A stretch of 64,000 bases of DNA, from contig DASZRL010000105.1 of the NCBI GenBank assembly GCA_035549175.1, positions 22,638 to 86,637 on the forward strand, given 5' to 3'. The stretch's first letter is position 1. Every line of letters starts with the position of its first letter. The translations under genes were made by a program, and so were the position numbers. This document shows, one piece after another, positions 26,233 to 33,600 of the stretch. This stretch comes from DASTSN01 sp035549175 (GTDB lineage Bacteria > Bacteroidota > Bacteroidia > Chitinophagales > Chitinophagaceae). A model generated the notes under the pieces. The model saw nothing but the letters and a program-made list of their open reading frames with translations. It was not told the origin of the DNA and did not search any database.

Positions 26233-26291
26233 GTGGTCCCTGTTCAAAATAGCTTGGCTTTGGTGAATGGTTGCATGGTTTTCCTGCGCGT

Positions 26292-27791
26292 TCAGGCATT
26301 TTCTGCCCAGGAGATGCTGGCCCGTACGGCGCGCTGCCATCCCCGGATCAGTTCGGTTCGTTTGGCCGGGACCATGGCGGGCTCAAATCGCCTGTCTGCC
26401 TGCCATTGGCGGCTGATTTCCTCCACGTTGCTCCAGTACCCGACGGCCAGGCCTGCCAGGTAGGCGGCGCCGAGCGCCGTGGTTTCCGTCACGGCCGGGC
26501 GGACTACGCTGCAATCCAGCAGGTCGCTCTGGAACTGCATCAGCTGGTTATTCACGGTGGCGCCCCCGTCCACCCGCAGTTCCTTGATGCGGATGCCGGC
26601 ATCGGCCTCCATTGCCTGGAGCACATCGCAGGTCTGGTAGGCGATGCTGTCCAGGGCTGCGCGGGCAATATGCGCACCGGTCGTGCCGCGGGTCAGGCCG
26701 AACAGGGTCCCCCGCGCATAGGAGTTCCAGTGGGGGGCGCCCAGGCCGGCAAAAGCCGGTACAAAATAAACGCCTTCTGTATCCGGGGCCTGGGAAGCCA
26801 GGGTTTCCACCTCCCCGGAGGTATGAATGATCTTCAGGCCATCGCGCAGCCACTGCACCACGGCCCCGGCAATGAATACGCTTCCTTCCAGGGCGTATTC
26901 CACGCGGTCCTGGATTTTCCAGGCAATGGTGGTCAGCAGGTTATTGCGGGAGCGTATGGCCTTCTGGCCTGTCTGCATTAGCATGAAACAGCCGGTCCCG
27001 TAGGTATTCTTGACCATGCCGGGCTGCGTGCACAACTGGCCGAACAGCGCCGCCTGCTGATCACCGGCGATCCCGGCCAGGGGTATGCGCGCTTCAGGAA
27101 GGATCGTGCCGGTAAGCCCGTATACCGCGCTGGAAGGTTTTACTTCGGGAAGCAGGCTTTCAGGGATATCGAACAGCCTGAGCAGTTCGGGATCCCACTG
27201 GCAGCTGTGAATATTGAAGAGCAGTGTTCTGGACGCATTGCTGTAGTCGGTGATGTGCAGGGCACCGCCGCTGAGTTTCCAGAGCAGCCAGCTGTCGATG
27301 GTGCCGAAAGCCAGCTCGCCCCGCTCCGCCTGCTGGCGGGCGCCGGGGACCTGGTTTAGGATCCAGCGCAGTTTGGTGGCCGAAAAATAGGCGTCGATCA
27401 CCAGGCCTGTCTTTTCGCGGATCAGGTCACCGTGGCCGGCCTGTTTGAGCTCGTCGCAAAACGAGGCGGTGCGGCGGTCCTGCCATACGATGGCGGGATA
27501 GACAGGCCGGCCGGTGCGCCGGTTCCACACCACGGTGGTTTCCCGCTGGTTGGTAATGCCGATGGCCGCAATATCTTTCAGGGTGATGCCGGCCTTGGCC
27601 ACGGACTCGGCCAGGGTGCCAACCTGCGTGCTCCAGATCTCTTCGGGATCGTGCTCGACCCAGCCGGGCTGGGGAAAATACTGGCGAAATTCCTTCTGGG
27701 CTATGCTGCGGATGCTGCCCTGGTGGTCAAAGACGAGGCTGCGGCTGCTGGTAGTACCCTGGTCCAGGGCAAGAATGAACTGCGATGGCAT
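26292..27791 (-). CDS. glpK: Glycerol kinase
   Basis: 499 residues. FGGY-family motifs: DQGTTSSRS near the N-terminus, the NQRETTVVWNRRTG loop, GTIDSWLLWKLSGG, and the C-terminal DGGATVNNQLMQFQSDLL. It phosphorylates glycerol to glycerol 3-phosphate. First gene of the glp unit. No regulator gene lies beside it. Confidence 0.96.
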   Translation of the reverse strand: MPSQFILALDQGTTSSRSLVFDHQGSIRSIAQKEFRQYFPQPGWVEHDPEEIWSTQVGTLAESVAKAGITLKDIAAIGITNQRETTVVWNRRTGRPVYPAIVWQDRRTASFCDELKQAGHGDLIREKTGLVIDAYFSATKLRWILNQVPGARQQAERGELAFGTIDSWLLWKLSGGALHITDYSNASRTLLFNIHSCQWDPELLRLFDIPESLLPEVKPSSAVYGLTGTILPEARIPLAGIAGDQQAALFGQLCTQPGMVKNTYGTGCFMLMQTGQKAIRSRNNLLTTIAWKIQDRVEYALEGSVFIAGAVVQWLRDGLKIIHTSGEVETLASQAPDTEGVYFVPAFAGLGAPHWNSYARGTLFGLTRGTTGAHIARAALDSIAYQTCDVLQAMEADAGIRIKELRVDGGATVNNQLMQFQSDLLDCSVVRPAVTETTALGAAYLAGLAVGYWSNVEEISRQWQADRRFEPAMVPAKRTELIRGWQRAVRASISWAENA

Positions 27792-27884
27792 GAATCGTGG
27801 TGTATTAAATCCGAAGATGGCAGGGAAATTACTGAAAAGTTCAGGAACCCCGATGGATCACAGGGGAAGCCTCCTGGAAATGGA

Positions 27885-30377
27885 TCAGAAACTCAGCCGG
27901 AAACTGCCGTATACGCCGAACCGCTGGGGTCCGCTGGCGGGGAGCGGACGGGGCAGCACCCGCCACACCAGGTCGATGCGGAAAATGCGGAAAATATTGT
28001 CCACCCCGGTTCCCAGTTCCAGGAATGTTTTGCCGTTCAGCGTCTGAAAGGCATAACCCTGTTTGAAGTTCAGGGCATAGTTGGCATCGCTCAGGCTGCC
28101 CCAGAGCGCCTTGGCGTTCCAGAACTGCCGTAGTTTGAGCCGGCGCGTGGGGCCAAAGAACCGGAACAGGCCGCTGCCGAAATTGTGTTCCAGGTTCAGG
28201 CCGGCATAGCGGTCCGAGATGAACTCGTACTTGTTCATCGTGTTGAACGCATACTTGTTATAATAGTACAGTTCATTGCCGGGGTGGACATCCAGCAACA
28301 TGAAGGGCAATGTACCAAAGGTTTTTCCCCCGTATACGTAATAGCTGATATTACCCAGCGGGGATAGGTTGAAATAGTCGGACACGCTGGCCGAGATCTT
28401 GGTGTAATCATAACTGCTGCGCAGGATCCCGGAAATACCCCGCGCCAGGTCCAGCTCCACGATGGGATACGGGCTCCCCAGGCTGGTGCGGAAGAAATTA
28501 TTCTCCAGGAATTTCTCCAGGTAGGCAAACCGCAGGCGGAGGGAGGCTTCCAAGGTAGTCAGGGGGCTGCCGCCATTGGTGACCGGGAACGAATCCTTGC
28601 CCGGCAGGTTCTTCAGGGGCGTATAATCCTTGTGGGTCAGGGCCAGCAGGGCCGAGATGCCGGCCTTGGTTTCATGGTAGAATTCCAGGCGCTTTTCCTC
28701 GACCTGGATATACTTGAGCGGGATATGCGGTTTGCGGATCGCCAGGGCGAAAATATTATCCGAGGTTACTTCGCCATAGTAGTTCTGTCCGAAGTCCAGG
28801 TCGTTGGTGTAGGAGGCGTACAGGTAGGTGCGGGGGTTCTTGTTGGGCAGGTAAAAGACCTCGGCCTTTCCCTTGAACCGGCGGTCCCCGAAGCCGTAGG
28901 CCAGGTAACCGTGGAGCCAGGTCTTGTGGTTAAAATGGTGGTTGGTGCCCAGGTCGAACCGGGTACGGAATCCCTCCCAGGCATCGTAGGTGAACCAGTT
29001 ATACCAGGGACCCAGCTGGTAGTTGCCGACATTGAGGTAGCCGGTGCCCAGGAAGTTCAGTGTATTGGTGAAGCGCTGGAAGACCGGGGCATTGGTGAGG
29101 GTGTCGATCATCTTGATGATCGCGCGCTCATTGCGGTTCAGTTCCTCATGCCGGGCGCCGGCCCAGTAGGCCTTGTCTTTCTGTTCCGCCCCAGGCAGGG
29201 TTATGGTCTCTTCCAGGACCCTGTTTCGGTCGAGTTCCCGTATCACCGAGCTGTCATTGACCACCACGTCGCGGTAGGTGGTGGTCTTGCGGCCGATGAA
29301 GCCGGGCCGGTCCTTTCCCAGGGGGGACAGGTCCGCCACGAATTTATCCTTGGCGAGAAACCAGGTGGAATCATTGATCAGCCGGTACTCCTGGATCAGG
29401 CTGAGGTTTTCCAGGAAGTTGATGTTGGCGTCCTTGCCCAGCCGCAGGTTCATTTTCTGGATGGCAAAGGTGGTGTCGTTTACCCAGCAGTCGCCTTCAA
29501 AGGTATTTTCCCCCTTGTGCTTGGGCGTGAATACGAGATGATAAAAGCGCCGGTGGTTGATGAACTGGGTATCCACTACGCGGTAGCGGTAATAGGCGTC
29601 GCCGTTGTCGCTGATGGGGCTGACGAACCGCTTGTCGAATACGGGGATGAAATTATTGTACACGTTGACGTTCTGGTCCATGCCACCCAGGAGCTTGGTC
29701 ACGCTTTCGTTTTTTACCCCGTTGGTATTGGCGGCCTTGATCACTTCGCGCCGGCGCAGGGGCTTGTTCTGGTAGTAATAATTGGAGATGACCTCCGTCA
29801 GGTAGGAAGGCAGGTAGGGAAGCCCGCTTTCGGCCGTGTCGATATTGGCATTGATCAGGTCGCTGACCGGTTTCAGGGGCTTAAAGCGGGAGAAGCGGCT
29901 GAAATTGATGTTTTTCAGGTCAACTTCCAGCTTGTTATAGAGCTCGTAGGAAAAATTGTCGAACCGGTAGCGGTCGTTCTGCGGCTTATGGCGGACGATC
30001 TTGCGCCAGAGCAGCAGGCCCTTGTTGACTTTGACCCGCACAGTGACTCCGTCACTGAACGTAGCCCGCTCCATCAGCACCTCCATGTGCAGGGAATCCC
30101 GGCCGCGGGTCAGGGCCACGTGAAAAGGCTGGTATCCCACGCAGGTGATCTCCAGGGTATCGGAGGGCAGGTGGGAAAGGGAGAACGAAAAACTGCCCGA
30201 CGTGTCCGTGAGCATCCCGACCGTGCTTCCCTTGAAATAGACCGAGGCAAAGGGGATCCGCTCCTCGCTCTGCAGATCCTTGACAATCCCGGCGATAATC
30301 GTTCGTTGGCTTTGGGCGGAACAGGCAGCCAGCAGCAGCACCAGAATGGAGAAAAACCGATGGCGGGTTAATTGCAT
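27885..30377 (-). CDS. DUF5686 outer-membrane protein with carboxypeptidase-like domain
   Basis: 830 residues from the ATG at 30377. The signal segment ends in LLAACSAQSQ, so cleavage may be by lipoprotein or ordinary signal peptidase. Residues about 25-110 are a carboxypeptidase-regulatory-like domain (IVKDLQSEERIPFASVYFKG). A DUF5686 region follows to the end, with many beta strands and a C-terminal FGVYGSFRLSF barrel-type ending. It looks like a TonB-receptor-like surface protein without a plug. Function unknown; not adjacent to a SusD gene. Confidence 0.8.
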   Translation of the reverse strand: MQLTRHRFFSILVLLLAACSAQSQRTIIAGIVKDLQSEERIPFASVYFKGSTVGMLTDTSGSFSFSLSHLPSDTLEITCVGYQPFHVALTRGRDSLHMEVLMERATFSDGVTVRVKVNKGLLLWRKIVRHKPQNDRYRFDNFSYELYNKLEVDLKNINFSRFSRFKPLKPVSDLINANIDTAESGLPYLPSYLTEVISNYYYQNKPLRRREVIKAANTNGVKNESVTKLLGGMDQNVNVYNNFIPVFDKRFVSPISDNGDAYYRYRVVDTQFINHRRFYHLVFTPKHKGENTFEGDCWVNDTTFAIQKMNLRLGKDANINFLENLSLIQEYRLINDSTWFLAKDKFVADLSPLGKDRPGFIGRKTTTYRDVVVNDSSVIRELDRNRVLEETITLPGAEQKDKAYWAGARHEELNRNERAIIKMIDTLTNAPVFQRFTNTLNFLGTGYLNVGNYQLGPWYNWFTYDAWEGFRTRFDLGTNHHFNHKTWLHGYLAYGFGDRRFKGKAEVFYLPNKNPRTYLYASYTNDLDFGQNYYGEVTSDNIFALAIRKPHIPLKYIQVEEKRLEFYHETKAGISALLALTHKDYTPLKNLPGKDSFPVTNGGSPLTTLEASLRLRFAYLEKFLENNFFRTSLGSPYPIVELDLARGISGILRSSYDYTKISASVSDYFNLSPLGNISYYVYGGKTFGTLPFMLLDVHPGNELYYYNKYAFNTMNKYEFISDRYAGLNLEHNFGSGLFRFFGPTRRLKLRQFWNAKALWGSLSDANYALNFKQGYAFQTLNGKTFLELGTGVDNIFRIFRIDLVWRVLPRPLPASGPQRFGVYGSFRLSF

Positions 30378-30389
30378 AGTTTTCAGGCG

Positions 30390-30397
30390 CAAAAGTA
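30390..30397 (-). promoter_or_regulatory. -7 element of the DUF5686 gene
   Basis: Reads TACTTTTG on the minus strand, 12 bases upstream of the ATG at 30377. Confidence 0.5.
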
Positions 30398-30485
30398 CGT
30401 TCGATCCCCGAAGGACCGGGTCTTTTCTTTTTGTTAAAAGACGCATGACTACTGGTTTTATTTTGCGGTCTCAGGGATTTTATCA

Positions 30486-30510
30486 TACTTTGCCATACAA
30501 AGTACTTTTT
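30486..30510 (+). promoter_or_regulatory. Palindromic operator copy 1, directly before the membrane-protein gene
   Basis: TACTTTG (30486-30492), 5-base spacer, CAAAGTA (30498-30504), then CTTTTT. The inner AAAGTACTTT (30499-30508) is itself a perfect palindrome. The TACTTTG arm is close to a -7 element, and the site ends at the base before the ATG at 30511, so a bound protein would block transcription start. A second copy is at 31492-31516. Confidence 0.6.
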
Positions 30511-31164
30511 ATGCCATCTCCTCAGCAGCACCTGGATACCCTGCAGGATATCCGCAAGATCATGGAGCGGTCCAGCCGGTTCCTGTCCCTGAGCGGCCTG
30601 AGCGGCGTGGCCGCCGGCATCCTGGCGCTGGCCGGTGCGGGCCTGGCCCGTTGGATCCTGGCGGATTATCATGCCGCCAACCCGGACCCGGGTCTGTTCA
30701 CGACCCAGGCAATTTACCAGCTGAAGCTCCGGCTTCTGCTGCTGGCGCTGGGTGTGCTGGGCACCGCCCTGGCCGCCGCTTTCTATTTCACCCGGCGCCG
30801 TGCCCTGCGCACCGGACGCCCGTTGTGGGATGCCAGTTCCCGTAACCTGCTCACCAGCCTGCTGATTCCCCTGGTGAGCGGCGGCCTGTACCTGCTGGCC
30901 ATGCTGCAATACGGGGAGTGGCGGCTCGTCGCCCCGGGCTGCCTGATTTTTTACGGCCTGGCGCTGGTCAACGCCAGCAGATATACCCTGACCGATGTCC
31001 GATACCTCGGCCTGCTGGAAATCCTGCTGGGGCTGGTCAACACCCAGCTGCCGGAGTACGGCCTGTATTTCTGGGCCGCCGGCTTCGGGATTCTTCATGT
31101 GACTTATGGGATCATCATGTGGTTTAAATACGAACGTTCGGAGCCTGCCCAACCGGCTAGGTAA
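30511..31164 (+). CDS. Multi-pass membrane protein paired with a winged-helix regulator
   Basis: 217 residues from the ATG at 30511. The first 20 residues (HLDTLQDIRKIMERSSRF) form an amphipathic cytoplasmic helix; about six hydrophobic segments follow (near 27-47, 70-92, 108-126, 133-150, 160-180, 184-204). No enzyme motifs. Genes of this type lie before the same small regulator in relatives, sometimes with a CreD-like protein (from memory). It starts the unit that encodes the regulator 12 bases downstream. Confidence 0.65.
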   Translation: MPSPQQHLDTLQDIRKIMERSSRFLSLSGLSGVAAGILALAGAGLARWILADYHAANPDPGLFTTQAIYQLKLRLLLLALGVLGTALAAAFYFTRRRALRTGRPLWDASSRNLLTSLLIPLVSGGLYLLAMLQYGEWRLVAPGCLIFYGLALVNASRYTLTDVRYLGLLEILLGLVNTQLPEYGLYFWAAGFGILHVTYGIIMWFKYERSEPAQPAR

Positions 31165-31176
31165 GCAAGAAGCAAT

Positions 31177-31476
31177 ATGAAAAATCCGATCACTGGCCTG
31201 AATAAGATTTTTGAAAGCCGCATCCGCCTGGGGGTGATGAGCACCCTCATGGTGAATGAGGAAATAAGTTTCAATGATCTCAAACGGGTGCTGGACGTGA
31301 CGGATGGCAATCTCGCCACCCACCTGGTCAACCTGGAAGAGAACGGCTATATTAAGGTGCATAAAGGGTTCGTGGGCAGAAAGACCAATACCACCTATAC
31401 GATCACCAAGGCCGGGGAAAAGGCCTTCCGGGAACATATCGATGCGCTCGAAGCCATGATACGGGCCATGAAGTAA
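31177..31476 (+). CDS. Winged-helix transcriptional regulator (HTH_34-like)
   Basis: 99 residues, almost entirely one winged helix-turn-helix domain. FESRIRLGVMSTLMVNEEISFNDLKRVLDVTDGNLATHLVNLEENGYIKVHKGFVGRK carries the turn and recognition helix, and TTYTITKAGEKAF the wing. This resembles the small PF13601-type regulators. No ligand or phosphorylation domain is present, so the membrane protein encoded upstream may supply the signal. The palindromes before 30511 and before 31519 are its likely targets. Confidence 0.85.
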   Translation: MKNPITGLNKIFESRIRLGVMSTLMVNEEISFNDLKRVLDVTDGNLATHLVNLEENGYIKVHKGFVGRKTNTTYTITKAGEKAFREHIDALEAMIRAMK

Positions 31477-31491
31477 ATTTTTTTAGCCTTT

Positions 31492-31516
31492 TACTTTGAA
31501 ATAAAAAGTACTTTTT
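31492..31516 (+). promoter_or_regulatory. Palindromic operator copy 2, before the second transcription unit
   Basis: TACTTTG (31492-31498), AAATA spacer, then AAAAGTACTTTTT. A 14-base perfect palindrome AAAAAGTACTTTTT lies at 31503-31516. The layout matches copy 1 almost base for base and lies 2 bases before the ATG at 31519, in the spacer after the regulator gene. Confidence 0.6.
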
Positions 31517-31518
31517 AA

Positions 31519-32376
31519 ATGAATACCTGGTCAGATCCTGTAGCAGCCAAACCCCAGTCAGCCCTGGCAGCGCGGCTCCGGCCGGTCGCCCTGGCCGGCA
31601 ATCTGCTTTATTTCCTCTTTGTACTTCACAACGGATTGGAGGAACGGTTCCGGGGAACCCGGGTGGAGCAGGTCGCCGGCATCGGCGCGCTGTTTTTGTT
31701 TACGTTGAACCTGGTGCTGATCTCCCGCCGCCCGGCCTGGCGATTTCCCGGACGCCGACCCTCCCGGACCCACATAAAAAATACAGATGCCATGATACGA
31801 CGAAACTTCCTGACGCATGCTGCGGCCGCCCTGGTGATTACCCTGCTTTGCGGCCTGATCTATGTGACGGTACAGCAGAACTACCGCATGTCGGCCAATG
31901 ATCCCCAGCTCCAGCAGGCACGGGATATGGCCAGGCAGCTCGGCTCGGGCCGGAGTCTGCAATCCCTGGTCCCTTCCGATTCCGTGGACCTCCGCGAAAG
32001 CCTGGGCCTGTTTCGCGGAATCTATGATTCCGGGGGCAAGCCCATCGCCTGCAACGGTTACCTGGAAGGAAAGCCGGCTCCGATACCGGCCGGCGTATTC
32101 ACCCGGGCCGGCAGCCAGGGTGAGGATGCGGTAACCTGGCAGCCCCGGCGCGGTATCCGGATGGCCCTGGTCGTGGAGGCAGCCCGTCTTCCGGGAACCG
32201 GATTTGCAGTGGCCGGCCGGTCGCTGGCCGAAGTGGAGCGTCGGATTGATAACCTGGGATGGATGGTATTTCTGGTCTGGCTGGCCTGCCTGATCCTGAT
32301 CGGCCTGCACGGCTTCCTGACCCATCGCCGGCAGGAAGACAGCCGGCCCGGTTCCCCGGTTGCGCGGCCGTCCTGA
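31519..32376 (+). CDS. Four-helix membrane protein with sensor-like extracytoplasmic loop (probable fusion)
   Basis: 285 residues. Residues 24-69 hold two helices of a type usually found as a separate small protein (LLYFLFVLHNGLEERFRGT). Residues 92-285 resemble a stand-alone two-helix protein: helix 99-119, a periplasmic domain 120-245 with GIYDSGGKPIACNGYLEGK, VTWQPRRGIRMALVVEA and GTGFAVAGRSLAEVERRIDNLG, then helix 246-266. This second half looks like the input region of a sensor kinase without the kinase. An ATG at 31792 (Met92) follows an A-rich stretch and could restart translation. Function unknown. Confidence 0.65.
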   Translation: MNTWSDPVAAKPQSALAARLRPVALAGNLLYFLFVLHNGLEERFRGTRVEQVAGIGALFLFTLNLVLISRRPAWRFPGRRPSRTHIKNTDAMIRRNFLTHAAAALVITLLCGLIYVTVQQNYRMSANDPQLQQARDMARQLGSGRSLQSLVPSDSVDLRESLGLFRGIYDSGGKPIACNGYLEGKPAPIPAGVFTRAGSQGEDAVTWQPRRGIRMALVVEAARLPGTGFAVAGRSLAEVERRIDNLGWMVFLVWLACLILIGLHGFLTHRRQEDSRPGSPVARPS

Positions 32377-32400
32377 CGTACCTTTACCGGACAAGACGTA

Positions 32401-32778
32401 ATGACCATGCATTCCACCAAGCGTTTTTCCATTTACGCCCGGCTGCGCAGCATCCGCCATGCCCTGCGGGGTCTGGCCGTGGCCCTGGGCAGCGAACATA
32501 ACCTCTGGATCCATACGGCGGCGACGGTTCTGGTGGTACTGCTGTCCTTCCTGCTGCATGTCAGCCGTGAGGAGTTACTCGTCATCGTGGTGGTCACCGG
32601 CATGGTCTGGAGTGCCGAGCTGTTTAATTCAGCGGTGGAACGCATCATGGATTTTGTTTCCCCGCAGCATCACGAAAAAGTCAAAATGATCAAGGATGTG
32701 GCAGCTGCCGGCGTCCTGCTGGCCGCCCTGACGGCCCTGGTAACCGGCCTGCTGATCTTCCTCCCCAAATTATGGTAG
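32401..32778 (+). CDS. dgkA: Diacylglycerol/undecaprenol kinase family protein
   Basis: 125 residues with three membrane helices. The family signature is present: EHNLWIHTAATV, the catalytic SAELFNSAVERIMD and KDVAAAGVLL near the C-terminus. In Gram-positives this group phosphorylates undecaprenol; in Bacteroidota it is often annotated simply as diacylglycerol kinase. It is the second gene of the unit under operator copy 2, which points to envelope-lipid homeostasis. Confidence 0.88.
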   Translation: MTMHSTKRFSIYARLRSIRHALRGLAVALGSEHNLWIHTAATVLVVLLSFLLHVSREELLVIVVVTGMVWSAELFNSAVERIMDFVSPQHHEKVKMIKDVAAAGVLLAALTALVTGLLIFLPKLW

Positions 32779-32779
32779 C

Positions 32780-33475
32780 ATGCTATGCAGCGTACGGGAA
32801 CGACTTTCCCGCATTCACCCCGAAAGCGGCCGCCCCGCCACCGAATACATCCTGCTGGCGCTCGCCCTGTTCAGCCTGGGCCTGGTCGCCGTACGTATCA
32901 CCCACACCGGCGAGCTTACCTATCTTTTTATGCCCTGGAACCTTTTCCTGGCTTTCGTACCGTATGGGCTCTCCTCCCGCCTCGCTTCCCGGCCCTGGAT
33001 GGGCCGCGGGAGATGGTTGATGGCCGGGGTCTTCCTTCTCTGGCTGCTTTTTCTGCCCAACAGCTTTTACCTGCTGACAGACCTGTTTCATCTGCGGGCG
33101 CGACCTGGCGTGCCGCTCTGGTACGACCTGGCCCTGCTGCTTTCCTTTGCCTGGACGGGCCTGCTGCTGGGCCTGCTCTCCCTGCGGCAGATGCAGCGGA
33201 TACTGGAAATATTTTTCGGTACAGGTACCGGGAAATGGATGCCGGTGGCCGTTCTCGTGCTGAACGGACTGGGTATTTATATCGGCAGGTACCTGCGATA
33301 TAATAGCTGGGATGTCATCAAGAACCCGGTAGGGCTGGCCGGTGATATGGCCCACCTGCTTTTTCACCCGGTGCGTAATACCGGAGCCTGGGCGATGATC
33401 CTGTGCTACGGGCTGCTGCTTAATCTGCTTTTTCTAAGTGTAGAACGCCTTAGCCGGAGTTTCCAGTCCTCCTGA
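32780..33475 (+). CDS. DUF1361 membrane protein
   Basis: 231 residues, six or seven hydrophobic helices. The DUF1361 core is visible: LFMPWNLFLAFVPYGLS, LFLPNSFYLLTDLFHLR, WYDLALLLSFAWTGLLLG and NGLGIYIGRYLRYNSWD. The start follows the dgkA stop by one base, so the two are coupled. No known function for the family. Confidence 0.85.
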   Translation: MLCSVRERLSRIHPESGRPATEYILLALALFSLGLVAVRITHTGELTYLFMPWNLFLAFVPYGLSSRLASRPWMGRGRWLMAGVFLLWLLFLPNSFYLLTDLFHLRARPGVPLWYDLALLLSFAWTGLLLGLLSLRQMQRILEIFFGTGTGKWMPVAVLVLNGLGIYIGRYLRYNSWDVIKNPVGLAGDMAHLLFHPVRNTGAWAMILCYGLLLNLLFLSVERLSRSFQSS

Positions 33476-33544
33476 AGGCGGGTGCCAAACGGGAATCCGG
33501 ACCCTTGGTCGCGGGCCGTTTGAAGCCTTTTGCGGCGCCCCCGG

Positions 33545-33579
33545 AAAAAAGAACAGCCCCGGTCGGATGGCCGGGGCTG
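33545..33579 (-). terminator. Terminator of the TolB-like gene
   Basis: Stem 33554-33562 with 33571-33579 (9 bp, perfect) and 8-base loop. On the minus strand it is followed by TTCTTTTTT (33553-33545). It lies 21 bases past the stop of the minus-strand gene. Confidence 0.85.
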
Positions 33580-33600
33580 CCTGCTATCGTACGGGGAAAA

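Noticed and set aside
24685..26340. Longer N-terminus for glpD reaching into glpK
   Set aside because: The extra 36 codons overlap the glpK end and precede the FAD motif with unrelated residues; the ATG at 26232 gives the usual GlpD start.
28632..30371. 579-codon open frame on the plus strand opposite the DUF5686 gene
   Set aside because: Shadow frame with repetitive Val/Gly/Gln content and no recognisable domain, covering the coding strand of a clear outer-membrane protein.
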